Of a DNA stretch of 41,573 nt, positions 34,897 through 41,573 are shown in pieces. The stretch covers positions 1 through 41,573 of the forward strand of contig CAZKIU010000033.1 of NCBI GenBank assembly GCA_964552955.1. The letters run 5' to 3'. Position numbers and translations under genes: made by a program. How positions within the stretch are numbered: the stretch's first letter is position 1; the number at the start of each line of letters is the position of its first letter. The stretch comes from UBA1413 sp964552955 (GTDB lineage Bacteria; Bacteroidota; Bacteroidia; Bacteroidales; Prolixibacteraceae). A model generated the notes under the pieces. The model was not told where the DNA came from, made no database searches, and saw only the letters and a program-made list of their open reading frames with translations.

Positions 34897-35730
34897 ATGA
34901 ATAAAATTCTCCCCCTCTTTGTTTTCCTGGCCTTTTTTATGATGGTGGGCTGCCAGCCCAAAGCCACTACCCCTGAATACCAGTTGGTATGGAGTGATGA
35001 ATTCGACTACGAAGGGCTTCCCGACTCCGCAAAGTGGAGTTATGACACTGCCGGGAATGCCCACGGCTGGGGCAACAATGAACTCCAGTATTACACCTCG
35101 CACCGCCTTGAGAATACACGCGTAGGCAACGGCGTACTCACCATCGCCGCCCTCCGCGAACCTATGGAAGGCCGGGAATACACTTCGGCCCGTCTCATCA
35201 CCAAAGGGAAAGGGGACTGGTTGTATGGGCGATTCGAAATCAGTGCTAAACTGCCCACGGGAAGAGGACTCTGGCCTGCCATTTGGATGCTGCCCACCGG
35301 CAGTGAATATGGCGGCTGGCCTGCCAGCGGCGAAATCGACATCATGGAAAACGTGGGTTATGACCCTGACACCATCGTGGGCACCGCCCATACCCAATCC
35401 TACAACCACTCCATAGGCACCCAGAAAAGCGGAAGACTCAGTGTCCCCGATTGCCATAAGACGTTCCACGTCTATGCCCTGGAATGGGAACCCCAGGAAT
35501 ACCGGCTCTACGTCGATTCCATCCATTTCTATACCTTTAAAAATGAAGGAACCGGATTTGCCGAATGGCCTTTCGACAAACCGTTTCACCTGCTGCTCAA
35601 TGTGGCTGTTGGGGGCAATTGGGGCGGCAAGATGGGCGTCGATTCCACCCTCTTCCCGCAACAAATGGAAGTCGATTACGTAAGGGTCTTTCAGAAGCCG
35701 GTCAAAGCGCAACCAGAACCCGTAAGGTGA
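34897..35730 (+). CDS. GH16 endo-beta-glucanase (laminarinase type), lipoprotein
   Basis: The 277-residue protein has a lipoprotein signal with Cys19 and then one GH16 catalytic domain filling the rest (LVWSDEFDYEGLPDSAKW to EVDYVRVFQK). The active-site motif E-I-D-I-M-E gives nucleophile Glu146, Asp148 and acid/base Glu151; GWPASG just before it and WGNNELQYYT are typical of laminarinases. It should cut beta-1,3 or mixed beta-1,3/1,4 linkages, yielding oligosaccharides for SusCD. Residues after Cys19 are not acidic, so its side of the outer membrane is unclear. It follows a terminator by about 35 bases, so it needs readthrough or its own promoter, which I could not place. Confidence 0.93.
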   Translation: MNKILPLFVFLAFFMMVGCQPKATTPEYQLVWSDEFDYEGLPDSAKWSYDTAGNAHGWGNNELQYYTSHRLENTRVGNGVLTIAALREPMEGREYTSARLITKGKGDWLYGRFEISAKLPTGRGLWPAIWMLPTGSEYGGWPASGEIDIMENVGYDPDTIVGTAHTQSYNHSIGTQKSGRLSVPDCHKTFHVYALEWEPQEYRLYVDSIHFYTFKNEGTGFAEWPFDKPFHLLLNVAVGGNWGGKMGVDSTLFPQQMEVDYVRVFQKPVKAQPEPVR

Positions 35731-35798
35731 ACTGAATTCCCGGGCACTCCTCCCGATTGTAAAAAAGGTAATATTAACCACATTAAGAGACCACCACC

Positions 35799-37589
35799 AT
35801 GATCAACAGACTCTCCCTTATAGCTGCCGTCATCACTCTGCTGGCAGGAATACCTTCTGGAGGGAGTGCCCAGACCGGATGCGCCCAACTGGTATGGGCC
35901 GATGAGTTCAATGTGGATGGTGCTCCCGATGCTGCCCGGTGGAATTTCGAGACCGGTGGCGGTGGATGGGGGAACAATGAGCTCCAGACCTATACCGACA
36001 GCCGCAACAACTCCTATGTAAGCAACGGCACCCTGAAGATCCACGCCCGCAAGAGCAGTTCCACCTGGACCTCTGCACGGATGGTGACTGCGGGCAAAGC
36101 TACCTGGAAGTACGGCCGTTTTGAAATCAGGGCGAAGCTGCCCACAGGTAAAGGCACCTGGCCCGCCCTCTGGATGATGCCCCAAAACTCCATCTACGGA
36201 GGCTGGCCCCAAAGCGGGGAAATTGACATCATGGAACATGTGGGTTACGACCCCGGAAGGGTCTATGGTACCGTCCATACCGAAGCCTATAACCATAAAC
36301 TGAATACCCAGAAGGGTGGCAACGTTATGGTCAGCAACTTCAATACGGAATTCCATATTTATGCCATTGAGTGGACTGAAACGGAAATCACCTGGTATGT
36401 CGACGGTAAACCCTACTTCACCTTCATTAACGAAAAGAAAACTTACAAGGAGTGGCCTTTCGACCATCCCTTCTTTTTGATTTTCAACATTGCCATCGGC
36501 GGGGACTGGGGGGGTGCCCAGGGGATTGACCCCGCCCTTACGGAAGCGGTGATGGAAATCGACTATGTCAGGGTCTACAGCAATTCCCTTCCCCGGCCAG
36601 TGGTGCAGGGACCCGCGTTTGTAACGCCCGGTCAGCAGGCCACCTATTCGGTGACCCAGCCTCTTCAGGCGGAATACCATTGGATTGTCCCCGCCGGGGT
36701 CACCATGCTCTCCGGGGCAGGCACTGCCGCCATAACGGTCACCTGGGGCAACCAGGCAGGTGAAATCATTGCCGAAGTGCGTAACAACTGTGATACGGTA
36801 GCCTCAACACCCCTAGCCGTCGGGCTACAGACCAGGCCTGAAGGAGAATTCTGGTCTATACCTTTCACCGGCACCGATAACGGGCTTCTCTGGAGTGCCG
36901 TTCCGGGTGACCAAAACCAGATCACCCTCAGGGCAGAGAACGGGGAGCTGGTAGTGACCTATAATATCCAGAATCCCTCAGGAAACCCCCATATCTTCTA
37001 TCAGTTTCCCTCGGTTACCGACCTGACCCGTCATAAGCAGATGATCCTTCAATTGATGGCCGCTGCAGGGGCGGAGCCCTCCAATATCCGCATCGACCTC
37101 ATCGACGCCGCAGGGGCCAACGACCTGGGGGATCTCTTCAAAATCGATGGTTACACCGGTACCGGCCAATTCACCACCCATACCAGGACCTTCACCATGA
37201 ATGCCAATACAGGATGGGCCCCCTCACGCATCGCACTGGTCAGAGTCTATTTTAACTATGGCCTGCTGGGGAAACGGGGAGCCGGTGAATTCCGGATGAA
37301 GGATATGAAGATGCATGACCCTAATTATACCCGAACTACCCTGAAAGCTGAAAGACAGGAACTCCTAATTTTTCCTAATCCCATTGCAGGGCCCGTAGAA
37401 ATCCGGTCTGCCCGGCCTTTCTCCTCACTGAGGATCCATGATATGGGAGGAAAAATGGTTTTCTGCCGTGAGTTTTCTTCACAGACCTCTATACAGGCAG
37501 ACCTTTCACCCTTATCACCAGGATATTACCTTATTGAAGTGGCCGATGGGAAAGGGTGGAAGGTAAGGCGAACCGCCATAAAACGGTGA
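35799..37589 (+). CDS. Secreted GH16 beta-glucanase with T9SS C-terminal sorting domain
   Basis: The 596-residue protein has a cleavable signal peptide (about 1-25, GGSAQ) and a GH16 domain (about 30-265) with E141-I-D-I-M-E146. A PKD/Ig-like domain (about 268-345) and a beta-sandwich carbohydrate-binding-like region (about 350-505) follow. It ends with a T9SS type A sorting domain (about 520-596: LLIFPNPIAGPVEI, then MGGKMV, and YYLIEV). The sorting domain should send it through the T9SS to the cell surface or medium, where it makes the first cuts in the polymer. PorW/SprE and PorX of that system are encoded 20 kb away. It starts 68 bases after the other GH16. Confidence 0.93.
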   Translation: MINRLSLIAAVITLLAGIPSGGSAQTGCAQLVWADEFNVDGAPDAARWNFETGGGGWGNNELQTYTDSRNNSYVSNGTLKIHARKSSSTWTSARMVTAGKATWKYGRFEIRAKLPTGKGTWPALWMMPQNSIYGGWPQSGEIDIMEHVGYDPGRVYGTVHTEAYNHKLNTQKGGNVMVSNFNTEFHIYAIEWTETEITWYVDGKPYFTFINEKKTYKEWPFDHPFFLIFNIAIGGDWGGAQGIDPALTEAVMEIDYVRVYSNSLPRPVVQGPAFVTPGQQATYSVTQPLQAEYHWIVPAGVTMLSGAGTAAITVTWGNQAGEIIAEVRNNCDTVASTPLAVGLQTRPEGEFWSIPFTGTDNGLLWSAVPGDQNQITLRAENGELVVTYNIQNPSGNPHIFYQFPSVTDLTRHKQMILQLMAAAGAEPSNIRIDLIDAAGANDLGDLFKIDGYTGTGQFTTHTRTFTMNANTGWAPSRIALVRVYFNYGLLGKRGAGEFRMKDMKMHDPNYTRTTLKAERQELLIFPNPIAGPVEIRSARPFSSLRIHDMGGKMVFCREFSSQTSIQADLSPLSPGYYLIEVADGKGWKVRRTAIKR

Positions 37590-37597
37590 TCTGCAGC

Positions 37598-37794
37598 CTT
37601 TCCCTGGTTTAGTATTGGGCTTCCCTGTAGCGGACAAAACCGGTTTCATAACCCCATTTCAGCGAATCAGGCCTTCCGGAATATTCAAACTCATCAGCCC
37701 AAACCAACTTTTTTGCTTTTTCCGGTTTTGATTTTCCCTCACTCTACCCCATGAAGGGTAGGATAAGCAGCAATAATCCAACCAGTTTCTTCAT
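37598..37794 (-). pseudogene. Degenerate N-terminal fragment of a third GH16 gene
   Basis: Read on the minus strand from ATG 37794: a signal-peptide-like MKKLVGLLLLILPFMG, an in-frame TAG (37746-37744), then 44 codons including KKLVWADEFEYSGRPDSLKW and GYETGFVRYREAQY, then TAA (37611-37609). The match to GH16 N termini (compare LVWSDEFDYEGLPDSAKW in the neighbouring enzyme) is plain. It continues only to about 37598, where it abuts the end of the downstream GH16 gene on the other strand. The active-site half is missing. Both stops lie where a single base change would restore a sense codon. This is a remnant of a gene that was convergent with the T9SS GH16. Confidence 0.8.
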
Positions 37795-37865
37795 AAATTC
37801 TGTTTTGCATAAATTAGTGAAAATTACGGTTAAAATAACTTTTCTTTGTCCATCATTTTATAGCC

Positions 37866-38525
37866 ATGCAAAATAGTCTGTTCGACGGAGTCCGAAACAT
37901 CATTTTTGACCTGGGAGGGGTATTGATTGACCTCGACTTCACGGCCCCGGTCAGGGCATTTGAAGCGATAGGGCACAACAGCGGGCACCTTGACTACCGG
38001 CAGGCCATCAGGGATCCTCTTTTTACCCGTTTTGAGACAGGAGAAGCCACTGCAGAGGAGTTCCGCGCCCGTATCAGGGAAATCATCGGCAATCCAGAAG
38101 CGAGTGACGCCAGCATCGATGCGGCCTGGTGCTCCATGATGGATACCATCCCTGCGGAAAAAATCACGCTCCTGCGCCAGTTGTCGGGCCGTTACCGCCT
38201 TTTCCTCTTCAGCAATACCAACACCATCCATATCTCTTATTTCCTGGAGCGCTTTGAAAAACAAAACGGTTTTAACCTGGAATCGCTCTTCGAGCAGTGT
38301 TTTTACTCCCATCTCATCGGCGATCGCAAACCCCTGCCCACGAGCTTCGGGAAGATCCTGAACCTGGGAAACATGCTTAAAGAGGAAACCCTCTTTATCG
38401 ATGATTTTGAGGAGAATGCCCTTGCTGCCCGGAATTTCGGTCTCAGGGCCATCCATTATCTTCCAGGCACCGATCTGGCGGGTTATTTTAATGGAAACAG
38501 GGATTACAATCCGGAAGCATTTTAA
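37866..38525 (+). CDS. HAD superfamily phosphatase, YihX-like
   Basis: The 219-residue cytoplasmic protein has the HAD motifs in order: motif I IIFDLGGVLIDLD with nucleophile Asp15 (DLGGV form, as in YihX-like members), motif II LFSNTN (about 118), motif III Lys in GDRKP (about 157), and motif IV FIDDFEEN (about 180). A helical cap lies between motifs I and II. YihX-like enzymes dephosphorylate sugar phosphates such as glucose-1-phosphate, but substrate cannot be read from sequence. It is divergent from the GH16 remnant and has no partner gene; the trp leader follows. Confidence 0.85.
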   Translation: MQNSLFDGVRNIIFDLGGVLIDLDFTAPVRAFEAIGHNSGHLDYRQAIRDPLFTRFETGEATAEEFRARIREIIGNPEASDASIDAAWCSMMDTIPAEKITLLRQLSGRYRLFLFSNTNTIHISYFLERFEKQNGFNLESLFEQCFYSHLIGDRKPLPTSFGKILNLGNMLKEETLFIDDFEENALAARNFGLRAIHYLPGTDLAGYFNGNRDYNPEAF

Positions 38526-38550
38526 ATTATCCGATTTTAAAATAAAAGTG

Positions 38551-38581
38551 TTGGAGAATAAAATAAATCAATTTACATTTG
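38551..38581 (+). promoter_or_regulatory. trpB2 leader promoter
   Basis: TTG (38551-38553), 20 bases, then TACATTTG (38574-38581): the best match in this window to the Bacteroidota TTG-N20-TAnnTTTG promoter. Transcription would start near 38588, about 12 bases before the leader-peptide ATG. Confidence 0.7.
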
Positions 38582-38587
38582 GCCAAC

Positions 38588-38740
38588 ATTAATAGAGGTA
38601 TGATCTGTTCAGTTATTCATAATGGCAATTGGTGGTGGTGGCACAGCGATGTGATGACCACGTAAACAATTTGTCCGAACTGAAAATACCTGGGGAAGAG
38701 GGATTTGTTGTTTACGCAGCAAGTCCCTCTTCTGTTATAA
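38588..38740 (+). promoter_or_regulatory. Tryptophan attenuator upstream of trpB2
   Basis: Beyond the leader peptide, GAAGAGGGATTTGTTG (38695-38710) pairs over 16 bp (two G-U) with CAGCAAGTCCCTCTTC (38717-38732) around the loop TTTACG. The following T run is weak (TGTTAT). CGTAAACAA (38661-38669), which contains the leader stop codon, is the exact complement of TTGTTTACG (38708-38716), the top of that hairpin. A ribosome stalled on the Trp codons would leave CGTAAACAA free to pair; one that reaches the stop would cover it and allow the terminator. GTGGT/ACCAC can form an earlier hairpin. I recall a described 'Bacteroid-trp' RNA motif of this kind upstream of trp operons in this phylum. Confidence 0.75.
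38600..38665 (+). CDS. Trp leader peptide (four consecutive Trp codons)
   Basis: A 21-codon ORF reads MICSVIHNGNWWWWHSDVMTT and ends with TAA at 38663-38665. Codons 11-14 (38630-38641) are four successive TGG. A run of four Trp codons in a short ORF between a promoter and a Trp gene is the mark of a transcription-attenuation leader peptide. AGAGG lies one base before the ATG, too close for a normal Shine-Dalgarno; many Bacteroidota genes do without one. Confidence 0.85.
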   Translation: MICSVIHNGNWWWWHSDVMTT

Positions 38741-38835
38741 GCGTTCTTAAGCAGACTTAAATGAAGTGAACAGGCTGACAGTCCCGATGTGCTGTCCCGA
38801 CCATATTTTTTTAAACCTTTTAAAACAGAAGTACG

Positions 38836-40209
38836 ATGACACTACAGAAAAAAATCATGCTGGAAGATTCAGAGCTGCCAAAGCAATGGTATAACCTGGC
38901 CCCCGATCTGCCCACGCCGATGAATCCTCCGTTGGGTCCCGACGGGAAGCCCATCACTCCGGAAATGCTGGCCCCTGTTTTCCCGATGAACCTCATCGAA
39001 CAGGAGGTGAGTCAGGAGCGGTGGATTGACATTCCGGAGCCCATCAGGGAGATGCTGGCAGCTTACCGGCCCATACCGCTGGTGCGGGCCTACGGGTTGG
39101 AGAAAGCACTGGGCACCCCGGCCAAGATCTATTACAAGAATGAGAGTATTTCACCGGTAGGGAGCCACAAGGGAAACACGGCCATCGCCCAGGCGTGGTA
39201 CAACAAGCAGTTCGGCATCAAGCGGCTGACGACAGAGACGGGGGCCGGCCAGTGGGGCAGCGCCCTCTCCTACGCCTCTGCCCTGATTGGTCTGGAATGC
39301 AAGGTCTTCATGGTGCGGGTCAGTTTCAATCAGAAACCCTACCGTAAGATGATGATGCAGACCTGGGGGGCCACCTGCGTCCCCAGTCCCAGCATGGAAA
39401 CCCAAGCCGGCCGCAATATCCTGGCCGAGTTTCCCGACACACCGGGAAGCCTGGGGATCGCCATCAGCGAAGCCATCGAGCAGGCCGTCATGGATCCGAA
39501 GGGGGAAACCCGCTATTCCCTGGGATCGGTCCTCAACCATGTGATGCTTCACCAGACCGTCATCGGACTGGAGACCAAGAAGCAGCTGGCCAAGGTGGGG
39601 ATTAAGAAACCCGATGTGGTCATTGGGTGCTGCGGTGGTGGAAGTAACTTTGCCGGGCTCGCGTTTCCCTTCATCTATGACAAGATCCACGGCTCCGACA
39701 TCAAGATCGTGGGCATCGAGCCTTTCTCATGTCCGACCCTTACCAAGGCCCCGTTTGTATATGACCATGGTGATGTAGCGCGCATGACCCCGCTGCTGCC
39801 CATGTACAGTCTGGGCCACAGCTTCATTCCCGCGCCAATCCATGCCGGGGGCCTCCGTTACCATGGGATGGCCCCGCTGGTCAGTGCCGCGCTGCGCGAC
39901 GGCCTTATGGAAGCCCAGGCCGTTCACCAGAGCGAATGTTTCGAGGCGGGACTGCTCTTCGCCAAAACCGAAGGGACCATCCCCGCTCCGGAAACCACCC
40001 ACGCCATCGCCGGCGCCATCCGCGAGGCCAAACTGGCCAAAGAGGAAGGCAAGGAAAAGGTCATCGTCTTCAACTTCACCGGCCATGGCCTCCTCGACCT
40101 TCCGGGATATGAGAAATACATGACCGGACAGCTCACCGACTATGAATATCCGGCCGATGAGATTGCCAAAAACCTCGAAGCCATCAAGGGCTATCCGCTG
40201 CCCAAATAA
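38836..40209 (+). CDS. TrpB2-type tryptophan synthase beta chain
   Basis: The 457-residue PLP enzyme belongs to the TrpB2 group, recognised by its long N terminus (LPTPMNPPLGPDGKPITPEMLAPVFP) and the PIPLVRAYGLEKALG segment. The PLP lysine is Lys112 in VGSHKGNTA, and the phosphate-binding loop is CCGGGSNFAG. TETGAGQWGSALS corresponds to the catalytic Glu region. TrpB2 makes Trp from serine and indole, and often lacks tight TrpA partnership. No trpA or other trp gene is visible nearby. The 170 bases between the leader peptide and the ATG carry the attenuator, so expression should follow Trp-tRNA charging. Confidence 0.93.
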   Translation: MTLQKKIMLEDSELPKQWYNLAPDLPTPMNPPLGPDGKPITPEMLAPVFPMNLIEQEVSQERWIDIPEPIREMLAAYRPIPLVRAYGLEKALGTPAKIYYKNESISPVGSHKGNTAIAQAWYNKQFGIKRLTTETGAGQWGSALSYASALIGLECKVFMVRVSFNQKPYRKMMMQTWGATCVPSPSMETQAGRNILAEFPDTPGSLGIAISEAIEQAVMDPKGETRYSLGSVLNHVMLHQTVIGLETKKQLAKVGIKKPDVVIGCCGGGSNFAGLAFPFIYDKIHGSDIKIVGIEPFSCPTLTKAPFVYDHGDVARMTPLLPMYSLGHSFIPAPIHAGGLRYHGMAPLVSAALRDGLMEAQAVHQSECFEAGLLFAKTEGTIPAPETTHAIAGAIREAKLAKEEGKEKVIVFNFTGHGLLDLPGYEKYMTGQLTDYEYPADEIAKNLEAIKGYPLPK

Positions 40210-40302
40210 CCCGGGCCCTCTGCCTCCGGGCCGTATGACCGACGGGGACCATGGGCTAACCATGATTTCACAATAAGCCAATCAACAATTCAGGTATTCC
40301 TG

Positions 40303-40345
40303 ACAGCCGGCCGGGAGAAATCCCGTGCCGGCTGTATCTTTTTAA
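40303..40345 (+). terminator. Rho-independent terminator after trpB2
   Basis: ACAGCCGGC (40303-40311) pairs with GCCGGCTGT (40327-40335), with an inner GGGA-GAAA-TCCC stem, followed by ATCTTTTTAA. It separates trpB2 from the metallo-beta-lactamase-fold gene. Confidence 0.9.
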
Positions 40346-40442
40346 GGCAGAAAGGGGACGGTTCTCACCTGATTTTGTCGTACCTTGAAGGGATGAAGGA
40401 CGGTTTGTTAACGTCTTCCATTCACGCTTAAAACTGAAAACC

Positions 40443-41528
40443 ATGTTACGGATAGAGATGCTGCCGGCCGAATATGGAGACTGCCTCTGGATTGAATACG
40501 GAAAAGAGGGGGGAAAAACGCACCGGGTGCTGGTTGACGGCGGACTGGCGGAGTGCGGGAAGGTGCTCCGCAAAAAGATCAGGGCGCTTTTGCCGGAGGA
40601 GAGGCGCTTTGACCTGGGCGTTGTCACCCACATCGACACCGACCACATCAACGGCATGATCAACCTGCTCAGGGATATCCCTGACGGCCTCACCTTTGAT
40701 TATTTCTGGTTCAATGGGTACAACCAGATCAAACCCTCCGGAATCAAGGGAATCGCCCAGGGGATTGAGCTGTCCACCCTGTTGACCAGTCTGGAGACCC
40801 GGGAAAAACGCAGTTTCTGGAACAAGCCTTTCAGGCGGAAGGCAGTGATGCTCCCCGATTCGGGAATACCACGGACGGTTACCCTGAAGGGAGGCATGAA
40901 GATGACCATTTTGGGGCCTTCCCCGAGGGGGGTGACTGAGCTGTTCAGGGAGTGGGAGAAGGTGGTCAGGGAGGCACGGATGACACCCCAACCAGAGGAA
41001 ATGGCGGAACCTGCCGGGGAAGAAGAAACTCTTCGGGAGGAAGAGGCTGAGATCTTTTCCGTAGAAGAACTAGCGGAATCGGATTTCACCCAGGATGACT
41101 CTCCCTCGAACGGCAGCAGCATTGTCTTATTGGCACAATTTGAAGGGGAGAGTATTCTGCTCACGGGGGATGCCTTTCCGGGAGATATTGTGGCAGGGAT
41201 CCGGCGGATCATTCCTGTTGGGGAGAAACTACCGCTGAGCGCCTTCAAGGTACCACACCACGGCAGCCGCAACAACAACAGCAATGAGCTTTTCGAGGCC
41301 TGCGACTGCCGCAGTTACATGGTTTCTACCAATGGCAAGAAACATGGCCACCCCGACCGGGAAGGTATCGCCCGCATTCTGGTCCACTCGGCAGGCGATA
41401 CGGCCCTCTATTTCAACTATAGCCACGAAGCCAATCTGGTCTGGTCTGACGACCGGCTGCAGAACGATTATCGCTACCGGGCCTATTACGCCGGCAACGG
41501 TAACATGAAAATCGATCTGTCGGAATAG
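40443..41528 (+). CDS. ComEC-like metallo-beta-lactamase-fold protein
   Basis: The 361-residue protein starts MLRIEMLPAEYGDCLWIEYG, a typical ComEC/Rec2-type MBL N terminus. The metal motif is His63-x-Asp-x-Asp67-His68 (THIDTDHINGM). LLTGDAF (about 240) and the C-terminal VPHHGSRNNNSNE and TNGKKHGHPD follow. An acidic, probably disordered insert lies at about 180-215 (runs of Glu). There is no signal peptide or membrane helix, so it is a soluble, cytoplasmic enzyme, probably a nuclease or phosphodiesterase. Soluble proteins of this type occur singly and in defence-type clusters; its downstream partners lie outside the window. It has its own upstream region after the trpB2 terminator. Confidence 0.82.
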   Translation: MLRIEMLPAEYGDCLWIEYGKEGGKTHRVLVDGGLAECGKVLRKKIRALLPEERRFDLGVVTHIDTDHINGMINLLRDIPDGLTFDYFWFNGYNQIKPSGIKGIAQGIELSTLLTSLETREKRSFWNKPFRRKAVMLPDSGIPRTVTLKGGMKMTILGPSPRGVTELFREWEKVVREARMTPQPEEMAEPAGEEETLREEEAEIFSVEELAESDFTQDDSPSNGSSIVLLAQFEGESILLTGDAFPGDIVAGIRRIIPVGEKLPLSAFKVPHHGSRNNNSNELFEACDCRSYMVSTNGKKHGHPDREGIARILVHSAGDTALYFNYSHEANLVWSDDRLQNDYRYRAYYAGNGNMKIDLSE

Positions 41529-41573
41529 CCCCCTCCTTCTCTAGAAGGTACCCGCCTGCCTGAAACGGTGAAC

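Noticed and set aside
35691..36680. A 329-codon minus-strand frame opposite the second GH16 gene
   Set aside because: The GH16 gene on the plus strand has a full active site. The minus frame is its shadow, unlike the true GH16 relic at 37598-37794.
1..41573. CRISPR array, tRNA or rRNA genes, insertion sequence or prophage
   Set aside because: No regularly spaced repeats, no cloverleaf or rRNA-like sequence, and no transposase or integrase motifs were seen on either strand. This was judged by eye, so a short tRNA scan would be needed to be certain.

Overview
The window looks like a chromosomal segment of a Bacteroidota bacterium, most likely class Bacteroidia (order Bacteroidales or a relative). 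The support is a SusC/SusD pair, GldH, the type IX secretion (T9SS) proteins PorW/SprE and PorX, a T9SS C-terminal sorting domain on a secreted enzyme, and several promoters of the Bacteroidota form TAnnTTTG. I see no rRNA, tRNA, CRISPR array, integrase or transposase.

Layout. 1-4.5 kb (minus strand): GH2 beta-mannosidase lipoprotein, a small DUF2892-type membrane protein, and phosphoglycerate kinase. 4.6-9.8 kb (plus): housekeeping run holB, ricT, gldH, trmB, an alkyltransferase-like DNA repair protein, and an Mrp/ApbC-type ATPase. 9.9-15.4 kb (plus): a very large PorW/SprE lipoprotein followed by PorX. 15.6-17.2 kb (minus): MlaF/MlaE lipid transporter. 17.3-23.7 kb: mannose-1-phosphate guanylyltransferase (plus), then on the minus strand a Tat-exported amidase lipoprotein, a secreted protein built of 26-residue 'WM' repeats, dTDP-glucose 4,6-dehydratase and UDP-glucose 4-epimerase. 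23.8-24.9 kb (plus): HU-CCDC81/SPOR membrane protein.

25.1-37.8 kb is a polysaccharide utilisation locus, probably for a beta-1,3- or mixed-linkage beta-glucan such as laminarin. It has a membrane-spanning beta-propeller/Y_Y_Y/LuxR regulator, SusC, SusD, a PKD-containing surface glycan-binding candidate, a lipoprotein GH16, and a second GH16 with a T9SS sorting domain. A strong terminator separates the binding module from the two enzymes. A third GH16 survives only as a degraded fragment on the opposite strand (about 37.6-37.8 kb).

37.9-41.5 kb (plus): HAD phosphatase, TrpB2-type tryptophan synthase beta chain, and a ComEC-like metallo-beta-lactamase-fold protein. TrpB2 is preceded by an apparent tryptophan attenuator: a TAnnTTTG promoter, a 21-codon leader ORF with four consecutive Trp codons, and a 16-bp terminator-like hairpin.

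How the genes fit together: PorW/SprE, PorX and GldH belong to the T9SS/gliding system, which should export the sorting-domain GH16 of the glucan locus. ManC, RfbB and GalE make nucleotide sugars for surface glycans. The items most worth a second look are the Trp attenuator in front of an isolated trpB2, the WM-repeat protein, the GH16 remnant, and the repeated C-terminal module of the PorW/SprE protein.
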